NCBI GenBank assembly: GCA_030710605.1
Contig: CP092872.1
Span: forward strand, 94,768,922-94,832,921
Source: Cordylochernes scorpioides
Lineage: Eukaryota; Arthropoda; Arachnida; Pseudoscorpiones; Chernetidae
Direction of reading: 5' to 3'
DNA length: 64,000 nt
Below the pieces are notes generated by a model. It was not told the origin of the DNA, ran no database searches, and saw only the letters and a list, made by a program, of their open reading frames with translations. The position numbers were made by a program, and so were the translations under genes. The stretch's first letter is position 1, and the number at the start of each line of letters is the position of its first letter. Shown here piece after piece: positions 53,501 through 59,154 of this stretch.

Positions 53501-55903
53501 CGTCAATTTCTCGACAGCCATGACCCAGGCTTGAATCCCACATCGGGCATTTTTTTAAACGAAAAATTTGCTTCAATGGTTCCTAATTCCTATAAAGTTC
53601 AACCCAATCAATTAGCGCAATTTGCCAAACAGTACTCTGGGATATTTGTGAGAGTAAAAAAATTAAACTTTTTTTCTACATATGTAGATATGTAGTGTAC
53701 TTACGGTAAAAGCAGTCGCTTACTATCCACCATGATTATCTAGCCTGTACCATATGCACTTAGGGTAAGTAAAAAAAAATATTTCTAATTTCAGTTAATT
53801 CAACCTATAAAACTTCCTAAATACACCTATCCCCCGATTTACACGGTACTTGTTTTACACGTTTTCGCTTTTACACGGTTTTCCAAATAAGTTTTTTTTT
53901 ATCGCACTATACTAAATGCTACTGTGATTGAACACATGCGCTGTGTACACATCTCACGAGGAATCCCGAGCTTATGTGCTGACTTGCTGCACACTCACAC
54001 TGTGTCTGTATTTCTTCGCATAAAAATTTCGCGAAAATTTTTAATTTTCGATTTACACGTTTTTCTCAGGAACGTATCTACCGTGTAAATCGGAGGATAT
54101 GTGTGTACTTACAATTCCTAAAACCTAATTTAAATAATAATGCTAAATATGCTAATATAGACTGACCTACTTCGGACAGATAATGAGAGAAAATTAAACA
54201 ATTTCTAACTGCCCTTACTAAAATTGTTTAATTTTAAAAAGAATCATACGTGTCTATAATAGTTTCAAATTTCCATAACAGATGTCGCGCTAATGCATCA
54301 TAATATATCATTGTATATACCAAAAGATGACTTGATGGACGCTAACAATTTGGATATTTTCAAACAGAAATAATGTAATATATTTTTCTCTCAATATATA
54401 ATAAGTATTTAAAATATGTATATAATAATGTGTATATAAAAATTGTATTTATTATTAAGTTTTTAATGTGATAATCCTGTTGAAGGACTGATAAGTCCGA
54501 AAGCTTGAAAATAAAAAGTTGCATAAGAAACTTAACTCTGGAAGCTTTATTTATTTTATAATATGGATATGGTTCTGAACGACCATTGACCCTGCTGTTG
54601 CCACAGATCTTCGACTTTGACCTGAGCCAGAAAGAAATGGAGATCATCAACAAGTTGGACCGTAACCAGAGGTTCTTCAGTATGACCCATCTTTACGACG
54701 GGTGGGTTAACGACCTTGTTGAAGTGGAGGGGGGAAGTTCTCCTTTATATGTGTAAAATAACGGGCGCCTCTCCCGTCAAAATAAACGTCTAAAACTAGG
54801 TTGAAATACCCAAATGGTTTCACCACTGAAGAGTCATGCTCTCAACTCCCCGGGTAGATGGCCCTCCAGGAACTTGGGTTATAAATATCTCTCTCATGCT
54901 CTCATTCTATCAGCTTTTTATATTAAATGCAGTATAAGAAGCCCATATATATACAGATAAACCTGTCTATAGCGCCCCCTCTAAATAGCGCCTTCCTCTC
55001 TATAGCGCCCGATTTTAAATACGTAGTATGATGCGATTTACATTAAAAGTGCCCTGTCTATAGCACCCCCTCTCTATAGCACTCTATTTTGGTGAGTCCC
55101 CAAGAGGGGGCGCTATAGACAGGTTGAACTGTATATATAGAAATATCTTTTAATTATATATTGTAGTAAAGTATTTATTATTTACATATTATATCAATTT
55201 TGATATTCATATTATTCATTTATATTTTTTGATACTCTGTAAACTTCCCCTCATTGCTTATCTCGTATCTTGTTGATTTTTTTGCCTTAAATAACTTGCC
55301 GTGATATTCTGAAATTTGCCTTTCTTAATTTTGTATGTAACAATATGTATAAAGTTGCGGTAGAATGAAATTTATGTACAAAAAGAATCTCCCTTTATCT
55401 GTGCATCAGAAGGATGGTTCTATGCGCGCGCATCACCCTGGTAATAAACTTTACTAGTGATGATAAAGAAAAAAACCACAACACCAGTTTTAGCTTTTTC
55501 AGACAATAATCCAATATGTATATAAGTACAGGGGCGGATGGTAAATTCGACCGATTCCAAAACCCTTCTCGTAGAATGTTATGAAAATCGAAGCCGTCCC
55601 TGTACTGATGAGGGTTATAGCATGAAACCATGGAATACAGGTTGTTGGCTTTTTGTCTGAATTTGTTAGTGTTGTTAATTATTTATTATCACTTTTAAGT
55701 TTTTACTAGGGTTATGCACAGTTCTGATGCACAAATAAAGGGAGAGATATCTCGTTTAGTATATATATATATATTTTTAATAAGTAGTGTTAAACTTAGT
55801 TCTAATTTTTAACGATAGATGGCACTAAATTGCTATCTCTAACGTGTGTGTGTCTACCAGGGTTCTGGATCACCCCGACTATCCCTTCCACATACCTTTC
55901 TAA
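38485..55903 (+). CDS. Aldo-keto reductase (AKR), ten-exon gene
   Basis: NAD(P)H-dependent reductase of carbonyl substrates, cytosolic by family knowledge. Exons: 38485-38556, 41640-41807, 41858-41974, about 43730-43846, 43996-44112, 45929-46056, 53056-53137, 53234-53317, 54607-54701, 55861-55903; total about 340 residues, near the family norm of 315-330. All junctions are GT-AG except the unresolved start of exon 4. Phases agree, including the split codons between exons 6/7 and 9/10. The catalytic tetrad is complete: Asp and Tyr in HIDTAYGYENE, Lys in FVVSK, His in LYLVHSP. The cofactor loop IPKSKSISRVKEN fits NADPH binding. I chose the ATG in AAGATGGCAG (strong Kozak), though the frame is open upstream to ATG 38359 with a low-complexity leader. 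Substrate cannot be told from sequence. Confidence 0.95.
38557..39000. other. AKR intron 1, first part
   Basis: Non-coding. 38625-38790 is a diverged relative of the repeat body at 39595-39740 (CATCCCTGGACACTT, CATTACTCTTCA). Confidence 0.5.
39000..39260. mobile_element. MITE family P copy in AKR intron 1
   Basis: CACGAATGTTTCTTTT, TTCTACTGTCTTTACTGCGA, GGGCTTGGCTCATTAG and ACCGCTTCTCAGAGCTCTAA. The core is damaged (CTAATGA, TTGAC), and the right arm is missing. Confidence 0.7.
39524..39740 (+). repeat. tRNA-derived SINE, second family
   Basis: A 71-nt tRNA-like head (39525-39595): acceptor GTCCAGG/CCTGGAC, anticodon stem TCTGC/GCGGA with loop CCGGTAA (GGT), box B GGGTTCGATTCCC. It runs into a body (TTTTTCCGTTCATCATTACT ... 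AAAGAAACTCACGCGG) that is the same as the arms of 20316-20615. No T-run terminator right after the head, so a SINE, not a tRNA gene. Confidence 0.7.
39812..40112. mobile_element. Truncated Tc1-like element end
   Basis: Matches 17825-18168 of the full Tc1 element: TTTGACGTATGGACCAA, GCGCACGAGAGCTGCGCATT, and the terminus TTGGTGTTCCATTTTCAATG. It keeps one end and a scrap of the transposase start. Confidence 0.8.
40440..40565 (-). pseudogene. Short fragment related to 46840-47095
   Basis: Shares AATGTAGGGGAATATATATA, GAGAGTTCTCCTCCAGACAA and GGTCTTCACTCCTCAG with 46855-47075, so it is a duplicated piece of the unidentified minus-strand gene fragment. Confidence 0.5.
40750..40893 (+). repeat. 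SINE family S 3' part
   Basis: CACATGTGTAGACATGTTGT, GCACTTACAGTAAAATCAGT and CATGATTATCATTGCCAGTA; head missing. Lies in AKR intron 1. Confidence 0.7.
41222..41560. mobile_element. MITE family P, near-complete copy in AKR intron 1
   Basis: Outer arms AATTCGAAATTATTTTAAAG and its approximate complement. The right arm on + has CTGGC-GAAA (41434-41442), CTGATGA (41462-41468) and GCCAG, a perfect stem with C-G where other copies have T-A. It ends about 80 bp before exon 2. Confidence 0.8.
41640..41807 (+). CDS. AKR exon 2
   Basis: 56 codons. Acceptor TTGTTGCAG, donor AAG|GTAAGG, phase 0 at both ends. It carries three of four catalytic residues: Asp in YRHIDTAYG, Tyr in AYGYENE, and the Lys that ends the exon (FVVSK). 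Confidence 0.95.
41858..41974 (+). CDS. AKR exon 3
   Basis: 39 codons, LPKDGHSTERVPYFLKKSLE to DLYLVHSPIHLK, with the catalytic His in LVHSP. The preceding intron is only 50 bp (41808-41857). Donor AAG|GTACAT. Confidence 0.95.
42098..42385 (-). pseudogene. LINE ORF2 C-terminal fragment in AKR intron 3
   Basis: Minus strand: HGKFQKYLHKIGLSETPICS then CGETEQTALHLIYDCPKF is the Cys-His tail of jockey/I-type ORF2 proteins. Nothing upstream remains. Confidence 0.75.
42587..43475. repeat. Minisatellite with 111-124-bp units in AKR intron 3
   Basis: Eight units; GGCTCTTCATTGGACACGAC or a variant begins near 42644, 42756, 42868, 42986, 43110, 43221, 43336 and 43451. Length changes come from CAGCAG and CAACAA expansions. 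Serial minus-strand frames (SILGV, LSWVCK) are by-products: unit length is not a multiple of three. Two more units lie at 60172-60385. Confidence 0.92.
43730..43846 (+). CDS. AKR exon 4 (start uncertain)
   Basis: Encodes PFPEGNSLWTRVFQPIEEGG to ADFVKTWK, the AKR segment between the catalytic His and the TWKxME helix. Donor AAG|GTAAAA, phase 0. No AG in the right phase precedes it. The ATATGCC at 43729 may mark an altered acceptor, or a small exon may be missing. 39 codons would match exons 3 and 5. Confidence 0.8.
43996..44112 (+). CDS. AKR exon 5
   Basis: 39 codons: GMEDCVNTGLTKAIGLSNFN ... IKPANLQ, the conserved GLSNFN loop that contacts the cofactor amide. Acceptor TTTCAG, donor CAG|GTAAAC. 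Confidence 0.95.
44125..44232 (-). repeat. PLE 3' end, subfamily 2, next to exon 5
   Basis: Minus strand: CCTGTTGAAGGACTGACAAG, TCTGAAAGCTTGAAAATAAA and the tail CTGGAAGCTTTATTTATTTT. It begins within about 15 bp of the exon 5 donor. Confidence 0.7.
44750..44912. mobile_element. MITE family P, half copy in AKR intron 5
   Basis: Left arm only. On the minus strand it keeps CTGGC-GAAA ... CTGATGA-GCCAG, the alternative covarying stem. Confidence 0.75.
45053..45558 (+). repeat. SINE family S split by a hAT MITE
   Basis: The head starts GTCAGTGGAAGGATGGTCTA, breaks at 45080, resumes at 45275 (TTTAAACCGTTG) with box B GGGTTCGAATCCCGCG, and continues to the 3' part GTACTAGGGATAAT. Confidence 0.82.
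45081..45274. mobile_element. hAT MITE inside a SINE
   Basis: Termini CAGGAGTCGGCAAAC and GATTTGACGACCCCTG. Flanking octamers GTCTAAAA and GTTTAAAC correspond to the single GTCTAAAC in intact SINEs, a slightly decayed 8-bp target duplication. Confidence 0.85.
45559..45928. other. Intron 5 segment with repeated GGGCGTGGC words
   Basis: GGGCGTGCCC, GGGCGTGGC (twice) and ACGCCTA words recur between 45594 and 45905 as a degenerate tandem repeat. They resemble KLF/Sp boxes, but may be only repeat residue. Confidence 0.4.
45929..46056 (+). CDS. AKR exon 6
   Basis: VECHAYFAQNDLFNLCKKLN ... TAYAPLGAPFLTEFVRNKG, ending AT|GTAAGT so that Met is split with exon 7. VECH and AYAPLG are AKR signatures near the substrate pocket. 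Confidence 0.95.
46130..46440 (-). pseudogene. Coding-like fragment, interrupted by a MITE
   Basis: Minus strand ATPNHIIDYIDSFIGDLYLS and SSADIINKLYKLDTLI, matching 16352-16205. A family P MITE at about 46205-46372 splits it. Lies antisense in AKR intron 6. Confidence 0.4.
46205..46372. mobile_element. MITE family P copy in a gene fragment
   Basis: Minus strand CTGGC-GAAA ... CTGATGA-GCCAG core, ends AATTCGAAACTATTATAGAC and GATAACAGATTGCGCGC. The duplicated flank GTAGAGGTCA on both sides suggests a target duplication of about 10-14 bp. Confidence 0.7.
46670..46765 (-). pseudogene. Possible exon fragment of unidentified gene
   Basis: Minus strand GNSLNLHRDEVCSPRENEEF followed by a donor-like CCA|GTAAGC. 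Lies between fragments at 47.0-47.3 and 46.1-46.4 kb in the same orientation, so they could be three exons of one minus-strand relic. Confidence 0.35.
47011..47295 (-). pseudogene. Exon-like fragment of unidentified gene
   Basis: Minus strand, 94 open codons: PPDLEGWVFGHGLDDDTLAI, LTSAKTHIYKYFLGVGL. The 63255-63600 fragment encodes a clear paralogue (GWVFWHGLDDDALDILASA). Conservation at the protein level points to a real ancestral gene. I do not recognise the family. Antisense in AKR intron 6. Confidence 0.5.
47345..47665. repeat. Two-unit tandem duplication
   Basis: ACTAAGGACCGTGGGTCTAT ... GGCTTGCACCATCTATCGG occurs twice in a row, at about 47353-47504 and 47505-47663. The units are roughly 90% alike. 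Confidence 0.85.
47945..48122. mobile_element. Collapsed hairpin of MITE family P
   Basis: Arms 47970-48036 and 48053-48119 are practically perfect complements around a 16-nt loop (TTCTACTGTCCTTACT / AGTAAGGACAGTAGAA at the tip). The whole middle of the family is gone. Confidence 0.9.
48123..48858. other. AKR intron 6 stretch with a PLE end
   Basis: 48145-48190 (minus) has ACGAGTATAAGACCCGAAAG followed by CTCTCAATTG, a PLE-type terminal hairpin remnant. Otherwise AT-rich, no gene. Confidence 0.4.
48859..49128. mobile_element. Tc1/mariner-like MITE in AKR intron 6
   Basis: Inverted ends CTGTATAACAAAAAAATCGA / TCGATTTTTTTGTTATAGAG continue through CGACGCACCAAGAAG and its complement (about 40 bp). 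TA flanks are visible on the left and probable on the right. Non-coding. Confidence 0.85.
49610..49626 (+). promoter_or_regulatory. Candidate CTCF site in AKR intron 6
   Basis: CCACTAGATGGCAGTGG agrees with the conserved CTCF core. It lies about 300 bp before the tRNA-Leu gene and outside any repeat I recognise; both pairings are common for insulator elements. Confidence 0.45.
49920..50003 (+). tRNA. tRNA-Leu (anticodon CAG)
   Basis: Class II tRNA with a long variable arm. Acceptor GTCAGGA/TTCTGAC, box A TGGCCGAGCGGTCTAAGG, anticodon stem CTGCG/CGCAG with loop TTCAGGT (CAG), variable arm TCTACTCTTGTAGG, box B GGTTCGAATCC. No intron or encoded CCA. It sits inside AKR intron 6, same strand as the gene, and should be made by pol III independently. 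Confidence 0.95.
50004..50014 (+). terminator. Pol III terminator of tRNA-Leu
   Basis: Eleven T immediately after the tRNA 3' end, ample for RNA polymerase III termination. Confidence 0.9.
50015..50624. other. Very AT-rich non-coding stretch
   Basis: T runs and TATTTTATATATT-like repeats; no gene. Confidence 0.55.
50627..50857. mobile_element. TA-flanked MITE, second copy of the 5118-5367 family
   Basis: Begins TTGTAGCGTAGAAATCAAG and ends ATTTCTTCGCCACAA, TA at 50625-50626 and 50858-50859. Interior (GATGACGTCA, CTATCTACAGCTAG, GCAAGCAAGC) matches the first copy in inverted orientation. Confidence 0.85.
50915..51110. mobile_element. Decayed MITE family P copy
   Basis: CTAATCAGTAGTC, GCGGTTTTGCCAGTTTAATC and ACTATGGACATAAG fit the family, but both boxes of the core are mutated. 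Confidence 0.6.
51265..51572 (-). repeat. SINE family S, full-length
   Basis: Minus strand head GGATGG/GGTGGTCTAAACC, box B GGGATTGAATCCCGC (one change), body and 3' part CCATGATTATCATGGCCTGT. A (TA)n tract flanks it. Confidence 0.82.
51640..52460 (+). pseudogene. RNase H fragment of a non-LTR retroelement
   Basis: NAELEALALKHIDKEDPHKL, VFFTDSLSAAIV and, after a TAG at the expected Trp, IPSHIGLKDTADTIAKSE reproduce the RNase H fold with its Glu and Asp residues (AELEAL, FTDS, SHIG-x-D). Downstream to 52460 the frame is broken, with cysteine-poor tail sequence. In AKR intron 6. Distinct from the RNase H at 3.6 kb. Confidence 0.75.
52594..52735. mobile_element. Collapsed hairpin of MITE family P
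   Basis: Arms 52594-52642 and 52657-52706 (AAGCACGAATGTTTCTTTTA / complement) with a 14-nt tip, then ATAGATGGCGCGTTATTGC. Sister of the outer arms at 61676 and 62470. Confidence 0.88.
53056..53137 (+). CDS. AKR exon 7
   Basis: Completes the split Met, then EYPELPVVMKDPAILPIAQA and HSKTPAQ; acceptor GCCAG, donor CAG|GTAAGC. Confidence 0.95.
53234..53317 (+). CDS. AKR exon 8
   Basis: 28 codons: VLLRWLLQRGIIIIPKSKSI, SRVKENFQ. The IPKS...R..EN motif binds the NADPH 2'-phosphate. The 96-bp intron 7 precedes it. Confidence 0.95.
53485..53785 (+). repeat. Diverged SINE family S copy in AKR intron 8
   Basis: Box B-like GGCTTGAATCCCAC, then CAATGGTTCCTAATTCCTAT, GTGTACTTACGGTAAAAGCA and ACCATGATTATCTAGCCTGT. 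Confidence 0.7.
53824..54103. mobile_element. TA-flanked MITE (family T), copy 2
   Basis: CACCTATCCCCCGATTTACA to TGTAAATCGGAGGATATGTG, same orientation and almost the same sequence as 21844-22130, with a 9-bp shorter T tract. Confidence 0.88.
54190..54305. mobile_element. Collapsed MITE family P remnant
   Basis: AAAATTAAACAATTTCTAAC and AAATTGTTTAATTTTAAAAA pair; right end GATGTCGCGCTAATGCATCA. Confidence 0.65.
54330..54562 (+). repeat. PLE 3' end, subfamily 2, next to exon 9
   Basis: About 220 bp like 35175-35405: CCTGTTGAAGGACTGATAAG, TCCGAAAGCTTGAAAATAAA, CTGGAAGCTTTATTTATTTT. Ends about 45 bp before the exon 9 acceptor. Confidence 0.75.
54607..54701 (+). CDS. AKR exon 9
   Basis: IFDFDLSQKEMEIINKLDRN QRFFSMTHLYDG: the C-terminal helix and the start of the variable substrate loop. 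Donor GG|GTGGGT splits a Gly codon. Confidence 0.95.
54764..54953. other. Intron 9 repeat residue
   Basis: GGGCGCCTCTCCCGTCAAAA is the complement of a word at 46955 and resembles one at 11370, so part of a dispersed repeat whose limits I cannot place. Confidence 0.4.
54954..55131. mobile_element. TA-flanked MITE with CTATAGCGCCCCCT ends
   Basis: CAGATAAACCTGTCTATAGC and GCTATAGACAGGTTGAACTG are inverted ends with TA flanks. A second copy is at 62547-62707. The CAG..AACCT ends resemble the minisatellite elements, suggesting the same pogo/Tigger-like machinery. Confidence 0.85.
55540..55690 (-). pseudogene. Coding-like fragment related to 18305-18540
   Basis: Shares AAATTCGACC, TGTCCCTGTACTGATGAGGG-type sequence and the encoded PHQYRDGF with 18.3 kb, but with frame damage. 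In AKR intron 9. Confidence 0.35.
55861..55903 (+). CDS. AKR exon 10 (terminal)
   Basis: Completes Gly, then VLDHPDYPFHIPF and TAA. HPDYPF is the usual AKR C-terminal signature. Acceptor TCTACCAG. Confidence 0.95.
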
Positions 55904-55935
55904 TGAACATCATGAAATGGACAGCACGGGGAATC

Positions 55936-55941
55936 AATAAA
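55936..55941 (+). promoter_or_regulatory. AKR poly(A) signal
   Basis: AATAAA 33 nt after the stop codon, giving a very short 3' UTR. Confidence 0.75.
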
Positions 55942-55969
55942 ATGTTTTGGAATCTATTTCGTCTCACTT

Positions 55970-56050
55970 TACAAGTGGTACATTCGAGCACACAACTCAC
56001 GAATCACAACCCAATGTCCTAACCATTACACGATTACGGTTGTTCTGTCT
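55970..56050 (-). repeat. tRNA-His-like pseudogene or SINE head
   Basis: Minus strand GTAATCGTGTAATGGTTAGG resembles tRNA-His box A, with anticodon-like GGGTTGTGATTCG and box B-like GCTCGAATG. Stems are poor, so not a working tRNA. Confidence 0.4.
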
Positions 56051-56409
56051 AGTTACATAATGTCCCCTAAAGGACAGCGTCTCTGCTGTCAGACGGAATG
56101 TTCGGTCCTGTTGTTCGTCTGGTCGCCGTACTGCTTCAACCTCGCCACGTGAACAACTTCCTTGGACGGTGGTTGGTAGAGTCTAGGCTCTAGACTTGTG
56201 GTAAGTTACATTCGATATACTTTCTCGTTACCATATAAGGAGCGAAATATCGTTTTTATTTTATTTTTATTGTGTGTGTGAAAAAAAAAAAGGAGATGCG
56301 CCTTTTTCTTTAATATATATATCATCGAGATTACTTTTGGATGAAGATTCATTGTACTTGGTAGGTGAAACATTATCTTTTTCAGATAACTGTGTGATTT
56401 TTTTCTTTA

Positions 56410-57345
56410 GCTGACGGCGATTTAATCGCTACAGACGGCGACTTCTGCAAATGGCAATTTCTGCAGACGACGATCTCTGCAGACGGCGGTTTCTGACGGC
56501 GAATTCTGCAGACGACGGTCTCTGCAGACGGCGATTTCTGCAGACGACGGTCTCTGCAGACGGCGATCTCTGCAGACGGCGGTTTCTGACGGCGAATTCT
56601 GCAGACGACGGTCTCTGCAGACGGCGATTTCTGCAGACGACGGTCTCTGCAGACGACGATCTCTGCAGACGGCGGTTTCTGACGGCGAATTCTGCAGACG
56701 ACGGTCTCTGCAGACGGCGATCTCTGCAGACGACGATTTCTGCAGACGACGGTCTCTGCAGACGGCGATCTCTACAGACGACGGTCTCTGCAGACGGCGA
56801 TTTCTGCAGACGGCGATTTCTGCAGACGGCGATTTCTGCAGACGACGATCTCTGCAGACGGCGATATCTGCAGACGGCGATTTCTGCAGACGACGATCTC
56901 TGCAGACGGCGGTCTCTGCAGACGGCGGTCTCTGCAATGGCGATCTCTGCAGACGGCGGTCTCTGCAATGGCGATCTCTGCAGACGACGATCTCTGCAGA
57001 CGGCGTCTCTGCAATGGCGATCTCTGCAGACGGCGGTCTCTGCAAATGGCGATCTCTGCAGTCGGCGATTTCTGCAGACGACGATTTCTGCAGACGACGA
57101 TCTCTGCAGACGGCGATTTCTGCAGACGACGATCTCTGCAGACGGCGGTCTCTGCAAATGGCGATCTCTGCAGTCGGCGATTTCTGCAGACGGCGATTTC
57201 TGCAGACGACGATCTCTGCAGACGACGATCTCTGCAGACGACGATCTCTGCAGACGACGATCTCTGCAGACGACGATCTCTGCAGACGGCGATATCTCCA
57301 GACGGCGATTTCTGCAAATGGCGATCTCTGCAGACGGCGATCTCA
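56410..57345. repeat. 15-bp minisatellite (TCTGCAGACGGCGAT)n
   Basis: About 60 copies of a CpG- and PstI-site-rich 15-mer with GAC/GGC, GAT/GGT and ATGGC variants. As 15 is a multiple of three and the unit has no stop in most frames, long frames run through on both strands (such as 56451-57467 + and 57388-56429 -), encoding only SADGDLCRR- or RDRRLQRS-like repeats. Confidence 0.93.
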
Positions 57346-57399
57346 TCTCTCTGGTCGACCCAGCGTCAATTATAAAGCTATCGGCCACAGCTCTGATTT

Positions 57400-57466
57400 T
57401 ACTCGAAGAACCATATGGTGATTCCGCTTATCCATTTACTACAATCCTCCATTCTCCACGAAACTA
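57400..57466 (+). pseudogene. Possible PIF/Harbinger transposase scrap
   Basis: YGDSAYPFTTILHSPR resembles the GDSAYPL block of Harbinger nucleases. Too short to be sure. Confidence 0.25.
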
Positions 57467-57954
57467 GTTGGGTTCCTTGTCAGATGGCTGAAAGGGTTAT
57501 TTCTTGTTGATTTTTTCCATTTCTCTGATTGAATTATCCCTTTCGTAGAGGCCAAAAAGTGGCTCCAGGACTTGTAAGCGACGGTTTCTTAATTTCGAGG
57601 TATCCGTGGGGGCATCGGTACCTCCTAACCTGTCGCGTTGGAACAATAGTTGCAGAAAAACTGACTTTGAGCTTTATTCTTCTGTTCCAACGAAGAGTAC
57701 TACTACTAAAATTGAAGATATACACAAATTTATATATCAATGTTAACCCAAACCAATCTAACAAAATCTGAAACTTAAAATTATATAAATTTACATATAT
57801 AGGACAAATAAACACTACGCTACGATATATTATATTAAAACATCAGCCAAACGAACAAGTCTGGAACGACAGCCTGTTCTAAGCCTAGTTAAAGTTACAC
57901 CATACTATACTATGGAGTTGCTAAGGTGAAAATACCAGGTTGCTTCTGGGGATA
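57467..57954. other. Non-coding stretch
   Basis: CTGTTCCAACG / CGTTGGAACA form a short inverted repeat around 57640-57690. No gene recognised. Confidence 0.35.
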
Positions 57955-58032
57955 GGTTTCTTCTAAAACATTTTAATTACAAATCTTGATCTTTCGGGCA
58001 TGAAAGCCCTTCAACAGGAGAAAACACGTACA
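57955..58032 (-). repeat. PLE-type terminal hairpin
   Basis: Minus strand TCCTGTTGAAGGGC-TTTCAT-GCCCGAAAGATCAAG: a perfect GGGC/GCCC stem before GAAAG. Confidence 0.6.
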
Positions 58033-58199
58033 ATAAATTGTTAATAGAACAAGAGTTAAAATATAATCAAAAACAGAAAGTACTTATAGTTATTTAAATG
58101 TAGTTTTAACGCTGGTTTCCAGTGCACGGGAAAATTTCGAAATAAGAATTGAAAGACTTCTTATCTAATTTCCGAATCGATGCCTATATTTACATATCT

Positions 58200-58854
58200 T
58201 CTATATATATAAAAATGAATGTTTGTATGTTTGTTTGTATGTCCGGTATACAAATTCGCAGTAGTTCACTAATTCAAACCAAAATTTCCATACATACGTA
58301 AAAAAATACGGGGAAGACGATAGGCTATTTTAAAAATATATATAAATCAATTATTAAAACTATATATTTTTAGTCAGAAAAGGATGATGACGATATTGCT
58401 GTATCATGTTTGATTATCAGATACAAAATTATATCGGGAAAAATTCCAAAAAGCAGAGACCACGGGTGAAACCAGTTCATTATTTTGTTCGCAGGAAAAA
58501 ATGCTAACAGAAAAAAAATTCATTCGAGCAGAAAACAAAAGCCAGATCATCTTTCTATAAAAATATCGCTTCTCAGACACAAAGTTTGGAGCGGGACGTT
58601 TCACAAGAGTGACATCCACGGCGCCAATTTATAATTGTAACGAATAGTATTTGAATATCAGAATAATATAATTTTCAAATATCGTTGTGAAAATTTACAT
58701 ATTTATTTTTATATTTTAAAAACACACAAAGTTTGGAGCGGGACGTTTCACAAAAGTGACATCCACGGTGCCAATTTATAATTGTAACGAATAGTATTTG
58801 AATAAAAACATTTAATCGGGTAAAACCCGGGCGTTGCCCGGGTCATTCGGCTAG
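58200..58854 (+). mobile_element. Non-autonomous Helitron
   Basis: The 5' end TCTATATATATAAAAATGAA with the GTTTGTATGTTTGTTTGTAT run is the typical Helitron start. The 3' end has the hairpin ACCCGGGCGTTGCCCGGGT, then CTAG and a T, with no terminal inverted repeats. 655 bp, no Rep/helicase. Internally TTTGGAGCGGGACGTTTCAC to AACGAATAGTATTTGAAT occurs twice (58577-58656 and 58733-58803). A minus-strand fragment of the same family lies at 60541-60632. Confidence 0.88.
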
Positions 58855-58856
58855 TA

Positions 58857-59111
58857 TTAGATAATAAAAGGCATATATTGGATTTAATAAAAATATTTAT
58901 TTTGCCAAAATTTCGGCTGGCTGAACGCCAACCTTTATCGAGGCATTACATTTTTGTATACACAAACTCAGCGCTGCATAGTGTCATAATTTCACAGTTG
59001 AAATCAATTAAAATACAGAGTAGGTGGGAGAAATTTGTGCATGAAAAAATTATTATAAAAAAATAAATATATATATATATTAAATCCAATATATGCATTT
59101 TATTATCTAAT
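58857..59111. repeat. PLE-end element with inverted flanks
   Basis: TTAGATAATAAAAGGCATAT and its near complement (ATGCATTTTATTATCTAA) bracket it. Minus strand GGTTGGC-GTTCA-GCCAGCCGAAA is a PLE-style terminal hairpin. Confidence 0.55.
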
Positions 59112-59154
59112 GAATTAAGTATGGATTGCTCTATTTAAAAAAAAATTACATATA

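Noticed and set aside
56422..57467. Long overlapping open frames (up to 338 residues) on both strands
   Set aside because: They are a by-product of a 15-bp unit without stops; no domain, only Arg/Leu/Asp-rich repeats.
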